DNA of 64,000 bases, from contig NC_052046.1 of NCBI RefSeq assembly GCF_015832195.1, forward strand, positions 41,302,473 to 41,366,472, in the 5' to 3' direction. The notes beneath the pieces were generated by a model, which saw nothing but the letters and a program-made list of their open reading frames with translations, searched no databases and was not told where the DNA came from. This document shows, piece by piece, positions 58,111-64,000 of the stretch. A program made the translations under genes and the position numbers. Each line of letters opens with the position of its first letter. Positions within the stretch are counted from its first letter, which is position 1. The stretch comes from Motacilla alba alba (lineage: Eukaryota; Chordata; Aves; Passeriformes; Motacillidae).

Positions 58111-61100
58111 AAATACTCTTTTTAACCTGGCATTTTCAGATGCCAGAATATGGTGGAAGGCCAAGTCTGAGTAGCAACAAAAATTGGTACTTTATGTGAA
58201 AATTGGACAGTTATGGGAAAATCAGCCAGTCTCCTAAATAAAAAGAATATTTTGGTAAAATGAAAAAATAAAAAGAACGGAGTCAAGCTCTTTAGCCTCT
58301 GGGTTGAAACAAGATACACAGAAAGTTATTTTGGTAACTAAACTTTTGAAAATATTTCCTCTGGGAAATATCAATACAGAGAATTCTTACGAAGAAGAGA
58401 TTTCTATACTCATTCCAAGTATCAATATTTTATTTCTATGTTGTTTGGAAAAGAGAACACATGCAAGGAGTTAGGCAAAATAGAAACCACATCTAGAAAA
58501 CAATACCACCTACTCCAAAAATTTTGTGCCTATAGTGTGGCTCATTTAACATAATCATAGCAAAGCTATTTTCAGACATGGCATTATCAATATCAATAGA
58601 TCAAGAGTTGAAAGAACCAAAAATTATCTAAAATTGGACCCTGATTGAGCAAAGCAATTATTGTGTGCATAACCCTAGAGGCAATAGCAGTCCAGCTCAC
58701 CACAGCAGCAATATGCAGCAACATGCTAGAGGACTTTGCTGGACACATTTCAGTCACATACTGGAAAACACTCACCCACAAAGAATATTACTCTGACATT
58801 TACTTATTTTTACAATCTTCCTACACAAGGGTGCTTTGTCAAGGAAAAAAATCCCCAAAACCAAATAGAAATCAAATCAACCCTTTTTTAAGAAGATGGT
58901 AGGGAACCTTTTTATACCCCAAAACATTGTTGGGCAGTACAAAACACTACTTCTTTTCTGCTTTCTTCCAACCAAGCAGCAAATTTACTCACTGCTCTGA
59001 AAAAACAGTTCAGTTTTGGGGTGGGCAGCCTCTAGTGAGTTCCTGCTGCTGCACTGCCTGCTGGCAGCAGGACCCACTTCAGAGAGATAGGCTCAGAAGC
59101 CCTAAAGTCATAGATTGCTCCTGCAATTCCAGTTAGTGCATAATACGACTCTTAGTTTGTCCAGAAGGGTCTGAGAAGAGCTAATTTGATGTCACAGGAT
59201 TGGCTAATGGACACTTCTATAGTTGCTGCCCCCTTGGGTCACATGTCAGCCTGTGATGCTGCATGTGAGTGTCCTGTGGATGCTTGCAGGCCTTTCTCAC
59301 CCACCTCTTCCCAGCATGTTTTGACAGGCCATAGGTACAAATCAAAGTACACTGATGAGACTTTGCTTTCAAAAAAATCACAAAGTGAAGCACATTATCT
59401 AACTTCTTAACAAAGTGTAAGGAAACTATAAATATACACTGTGTGGATAAGAAGGTGTTTTAGCACACACACACATATATTACTACTCTTGACACAAACA
59501 TAATGCGTAAACTTAAGACAAATATTTATAGTTTAAATATGAGATGAATTTATCCTATTTTTTCTTTTGTAGGTCATCTTTTGACAGCAAAATCATATCA
59601 ATCACGAAGTTCTCACGATTTTAATGTTATTATGTATTTTGTTTTTATTTGCTAACAATAAGCAGGAGTTATAAAATATTTCACTCATAAGAAAATTTAT
59701 ATTTATATTATTGTCTTAAATTAAAACCTACATGCCTATTTCACATACTTTCCTTTTCTATGTCTTTCCCAATAGAGAACCTCAGTTCTGCTAAATGTAG
59801 TCAGAAGAGAAATTTTGCTTACAACAATTCCAAAGATATCCATTAAATAAATAGGTTCAAAGCCAAAGTACACTTCAAACAAAGCCAACCAATCAGAAAA
59901 AGTGATCACTTTCTAAAACTTTGGCTTTGTATGTCTCTTTGGTGAAGTATCTTTCATAGCCTTTAGCTTCACTAAATGATTTGTACTACATATAAATTAA
60001 ACAAGACCTAAGGACAGAGAACAAACTGTAAATATAATGAAGTCTAATTCTTTACTGTCTTTATCTTGCAAACATTAATTTATCAATGCAGTCCTGCAAG
60101 GATTTTTTACCTCCTTGCACACAGAGATATTTCACAGAGGTCAATGAAATTTCTGCAAGGAGGGAGACTCAGTATAATCACACACTTCAGGACTTGCTTA
60201 CAGGTTAGGATTTACAAAATACACTGCATACACTGTATATATGCACTTCCTGTACACATACAGCATTGACCTTCTGCTGCTCTCTTCACTATTTAGTGGA
60301 TTATTTCTTCTCTTCATTATTTTTGTATTAGTTTTTCATAACTAATACAAAAAAAAGGATTTGTAACTAATTTAAAAAACCACAAAATTTGGATATTAAG
60401 GATATGGAGGGTTTTTTGCTCTTTTCACCTAAAAAGGAGAAGTAGGCATAACAGGTACTATGATGTCCTCTATCATGATGGCTTAGTGCCAGTAGCTAAC
60501 AGATCATACACAAGGACAACAAGTAAATGACTTTGAATAAACCTAGTTCTTTTTATGACTCATTCATTCTCAATGAGGATTTCCTTGTCCCAACTGTTAA
60601 AACAGTACAGTCATTTCACTTTTGACAACTAATACAAATTCCAGAGTTCTGCTGCCGTCAGAAATGACAACACCCATCCAATGTTAAAACCTGAGGTTTT
60701 TTTTCCAAATCCCAGAAGAGACAGTTATATTACATAAGCCTGCTTGATCCTGTGGTCTCCATTCATAAGAGTATTTTGTCTGCTTAATGACTTTGACACA
60801 GATACTCTTGAGTTAAAACTGTTGCAGTGTGCGGGCTTTCTTCAGGGTGACAGAGAGCAGGGAATCTCAAGCATATCCTGCAGAACTTGAACAAGAGCTT
60901 TGGAAAAGTACTTTATAAATCTTTACCATCTCAAGTCACAGAGCAGACACATTTTGCATCCCTAGCATGATATCCCATTCCCTATTTGGCCCTCCTTAAA
61001 TACAAGTTTGAAAACTCTGCTTCAGGCTTGGTCCCGTAATACAAGGAAGACATTCTGAATATTGTGCAGTGAATTGAGTCAACAAATCAAGAGCAGAGAG

Positions 61101-63691
61101 GAAAAATTGTGCTGCCACTGTATCTGGTGGCAACCCCTCAAATTCTCTCCCATAAAACAAGCCAAGGAACAACATCACCTACAGAAAACCCATCTATCCT
61201 GTGATTGCTGAACTCATTTTAAACAGAAACAGGTCTGCAGTTTTACAGAAGAGAGAGTTCCTGATTTTATTTTGCCAGGGCTGTATCTGCTGTGGGTGTC
61301 TCAGAAGAGCTATCACACAGGTATCATTTGTCAGAGACTCCCTGCCACTCCTGATAGAGAAGATATGGCATCCATTGATAAATTTGTCTGCTTTCTCTTT
61401 GTGACAATAATGTTCTGCTACCATTCTTTTTTTTCCTGCTTTCATGCCATTTGCAGTGAAAATATTTAATGGAAAAACATTTGAAGACATGGAGGAGGAA
61501 TCATGAAAGTAACTGGAAATAATTTGTTACTTAAAACAATTTCTTTAATCCAAGATAAGGAGCTTGCATACCTTTACATATCCCATTATTTTATTCCTGT
61601 CCTGAAGTTATTATTATGTGCTTCAAGGACTGTAACTTACATAATTTTTGTGTGGCATTTTGTCTAGCACTGATAAATGACCACAAGGAAGGGAGGACAG
61701 TAAATGAATTCATGAGATCCCATGTTTGTAAGATTTTATGCTATTACTGCATGATTGTAAGATTTATAAGATTTCTTGTTACTTTTGATGGTCTAGAGAG
61801 CAACCTACAAAGCATCTACAGATGTGATGTTTTATTTTGTTTTATTGTGTATTACTATATATGAAGACTAAGCAATCATCAAAATAATATACAAATAAAG
61901 TATTTTTCTGGAGAAGGTCAGACACTGTAACTCTCCCTTTTTAATGAAAGAAAATCAAGTTTCTTTAATTTTGAAATTAAAGTGACTAAACAAATCCATA
62001 CACAATAAGGATTGAAAGAGAAGAAGAAAACAGACAAACGAAAATAGTAACAGTGATCTCTAATGCCTTAGAAAACTCACTTCACCACCAAGAAATACTC
62101 CTGTGATGCAGAACAAGTCAGTCACCAAGAACATGTTAAGACTGAGCTGCTGAGGTTGCTGTTCTATATTTTAGAAGGCTGTTCACAACCCAGTTCATTT
62201 CACTGGCTAAGAGGACACTCCCCACAGATTACTGAGGGTAGTGGTCTGATGAAAAGCTTTTAACTAGATTTTTCACCCAGAAACCATACTGTGAATTCTC
62301 ACTTTAATGTGCAATGTTAATGCAGCCTCTTAAGAATGTTACAGGACAAAAAAAAATACAAACAGTCCCTTTTATTTTAATCTAAAATATCTCAAATAGG
62401 GTTTATGAAGATGTGGATGAAGATCCCTTGACCCTTCATTATGCAAAAAAACCCCATCCCTCTCATCTTCTAAGCAGGAAGGATGGATGCAAAGGGAGAC
62501 TAAAAGCATAACAGAATTTTTTCAGTGCAGAGAAAATCATGAGGAAATTGTGCACTGGAATCAGGGCAAAGGGCTGAGCATGCCTGACTTCCATGAAAAA
62601 CTACCTTTGAATCAATGTGCCAAGAAACCTAAATGGGACAGAGGCCTCAGAAATACCACATTCCTGCAGTTTTCATTATAGGCATTCAAGGACAGAAAAA
62701 TAAGAAAAAACTGCTTATGTCTTTCAGGGCTCACTAATACACAGTGAATGGAGACAGAGAGTCTCTTTCAGAGTGCAGTTCAGACACCTTATGAAGAGTA
62801 TCTTACAAGGAGCCACGGCTACATACAAGCATTCTTCACACAGCCATCCTTGAATGAAAACCAGTCTGCAAGTCACAGTTGTGTAATGCACTGTCTTGAG
62901 AGCAGAAACAAAAGTGTTCACAAAGACATCAAAACCAAAAGACAAGCAGTTCTTCCACAGGAGGAGACAGACCCCCAACACTGCATGTTGTACAGGGAGC
63001 ACAACTCTATTTCCACTCTAGCTGCTGAGAGACATTATCAGTCATTAAATATTTTATTTCCTACTTTCAACCCTACATCAAATCTAAGTGTCTTTAATCC
63101 AGGCAGGGCTGTATTTTAAGCCTTATCTCTAATTGCTCCTTTCGGGCCTAGCAGTGGCACAACTGGCATACATTTGTGAGGCAACACCTTTGCTGAGGGC
63201 AATGCCTCCTGAGCACAGCTCACCTGCACCCACACCGGGACTTCTGACTAAGGGATGATTAATACCTGTAAAAAGAGATAGGCTTCTTCTTGAACGTAAC
63301 AGGGGCTTAAAGCAAACACTAAAGGGCAGTGACAATAGGAAGGTAACCACCTGTATCAGTGCACGTTAACCAGCTTATTGCACAACCTAAATCACATGAG
63401 TTAAGACTTTGCCCAGGAACTCAATGAGATGTAAAGGTGTGGGAAAATAATGTTGATTCATTACTTTGAAGGGAGAAGACAAATTTCAGTATGCAAAGTG
63501 AATCAAATCGTTTTTTGCCTTGCATCACTTCCTTTGGCAGCATTCTTGTTCCTTTTGTACCCTTTTATATGAAGTAGCTCTGATTCAGACTGATTCTAAT
63601 TCAGCTTTCCCAGAAAATTCAGTGTGTTTCTATTTGTTCTATGTATCTCAGTTGATTGCCAGGACTCTCTTTCCAGATACAGTTTGAACAC
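58111..63691. other. AT-rich non-coding DNA
   Basis: No exon or transposon recognised. It contains a short (CA)n-(TA)n stretch near 59467 and a perfect 14-bp hairpin at 60320-60353. The 58930-59340 portion is GC-richer, without a recognisable feature. Confidence 0.4.
60320..60353. repeat. Perfect inverted repeat, 14-bp arms
   Basis: TTTTTGTATTAGTT and AACTAATACAAAAA are exact complements around a 6-base loop (tttcat). It is the longest perfect hairpin noticed in the window. Confidence 0.9.
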
Positions 63692-63730
63692 TAACTAAGA
63701 AAAAGCATCAAGATTGTCAGAAACAGAGCC

Positions 63731-63910
63731 ATGCAGATTATCCCACAGCAAAAAGAACAAGAAATTTGGGCGACAGACTCATCATACGGTCATTGTTTTG
63801 ATTCTGGCTCTCAGGACACCAGTGTGCCAGAATCGCCAGACCTACTGATGATGCAAAGCCTAATTTCTCAGTCAGTTCCCCATTATTGGATATACCACTT
63901 AGAACTCTGA
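63731..63910 (+). CDS. Small 59-codon open frame of coding-like composition, doubtful
   Basis: ATG at 63731 to TGA at 63908-63910; the frame is open back to a TAA at 63692. The peptide starts MQIIPQQKEQEIW and has an acidic Ser/Pro-rich middle with SQDTSVPESPDLL, looking more protein-like than most frames here. An AG preceded by a pyrimidine run (ctctttccag, ending 63676) lies upstream, but the in-frame TAA at 63692 follows it, so that acceptor would not give a coding exon through this ATG without a start here. I do not recognise it. It could be a terminal exon, a small ORF in a transcript, or chance. Confidence 0.12.
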   Translation: MQIIPQQKEQEIWATDSSYGHCFDSGSQDTSVPESPDLLMMQSLISQSVPHYWIYHLEL

Positions 63911-64000
63911 TTTTTTTTCAGAAAAAATACCTGGTATCTCAGGTTTTCCTTGACTGCTTTTCTATCTACCCTGAAAGAGTTAAAATGCCATAATTTCACC
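63911..64000. other. Right edge, no recognised feature
   Basis: A short AT-rich end of the window. Nothing visible. Confidence 0.5.

Noticed and set aside
1..64000. A new multi-gene biological system
   Set aside because: The window is vertebrate non-coding DNA with one promoter. There is no cluster of linked genes from which such a system could be inferred.

Overview
This window looks like a piece of a bird nuclear chromosome, probably a passerine. The evidence is in the repeats. There are CR1-type LINE fragments with the typical avian wording (about 13.07, 15.5 and 57.95 kb). There is a tRNA-derived SINE with a CR1-like tail at about 47.4 kb, which resembles the songbird TguSINE1 family. 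There are also several avian endogenous-retrovirus LTR remnants. Family names come from recognition by eye, not from a repeat search.

Layout. The left end (1-2.5 kb) is AT-rich DNA carrying an old LTR fragment. At about 2.55-3.26 kb is the only convincing gene-related landmark, a sharp CpG island. On the minus strand it contains a very short first coding exon (2938-2973, twelve codons, MAAAAAASVPVK) that ends in a good splice donor. The gene would continue leftwards, and I could not identify it. The island also holds a strong CTCF-like site, GC boxes and a G-quadruplex-prone run. From about 3.3 kb to the right end I see no exon of any recognised gene. This is intergenic or intronic DNA with simple repeats, short perfect inverted repeats and scattered retroelement relics. 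These are LTRs at about 9.0-9.5, 10.8-11.4, 13.9-15.0, 17.7-18.2, 20.8-22.2 and 50.3-50.6 kb, with the CR1 and SINE pieces between them.

How the parts relate. The clearest piece of history is at 13.9-15.0 kb. A complete 356-bp solo LTR on the minus strand, with TATA box, poly(A) signal, TG...CA ends and an imperfect 6-bp target duplication, sits inside an older LTR on the plus strand. A second copy of the older family lies at 20.8-22.2 kb in the opposite orientation and carries about 400 bp that the first copy lacks. Most open reading frames in the window are short or fall in repeats, homopolymers or the CpG island, and I do not treat them as genes. Two are flagged as oddities: a 225-codon frame at 35.7-36.4 kb and a 59-codon frame at the right edge. 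I found no CRISPR array, operon or other evident new biological system.
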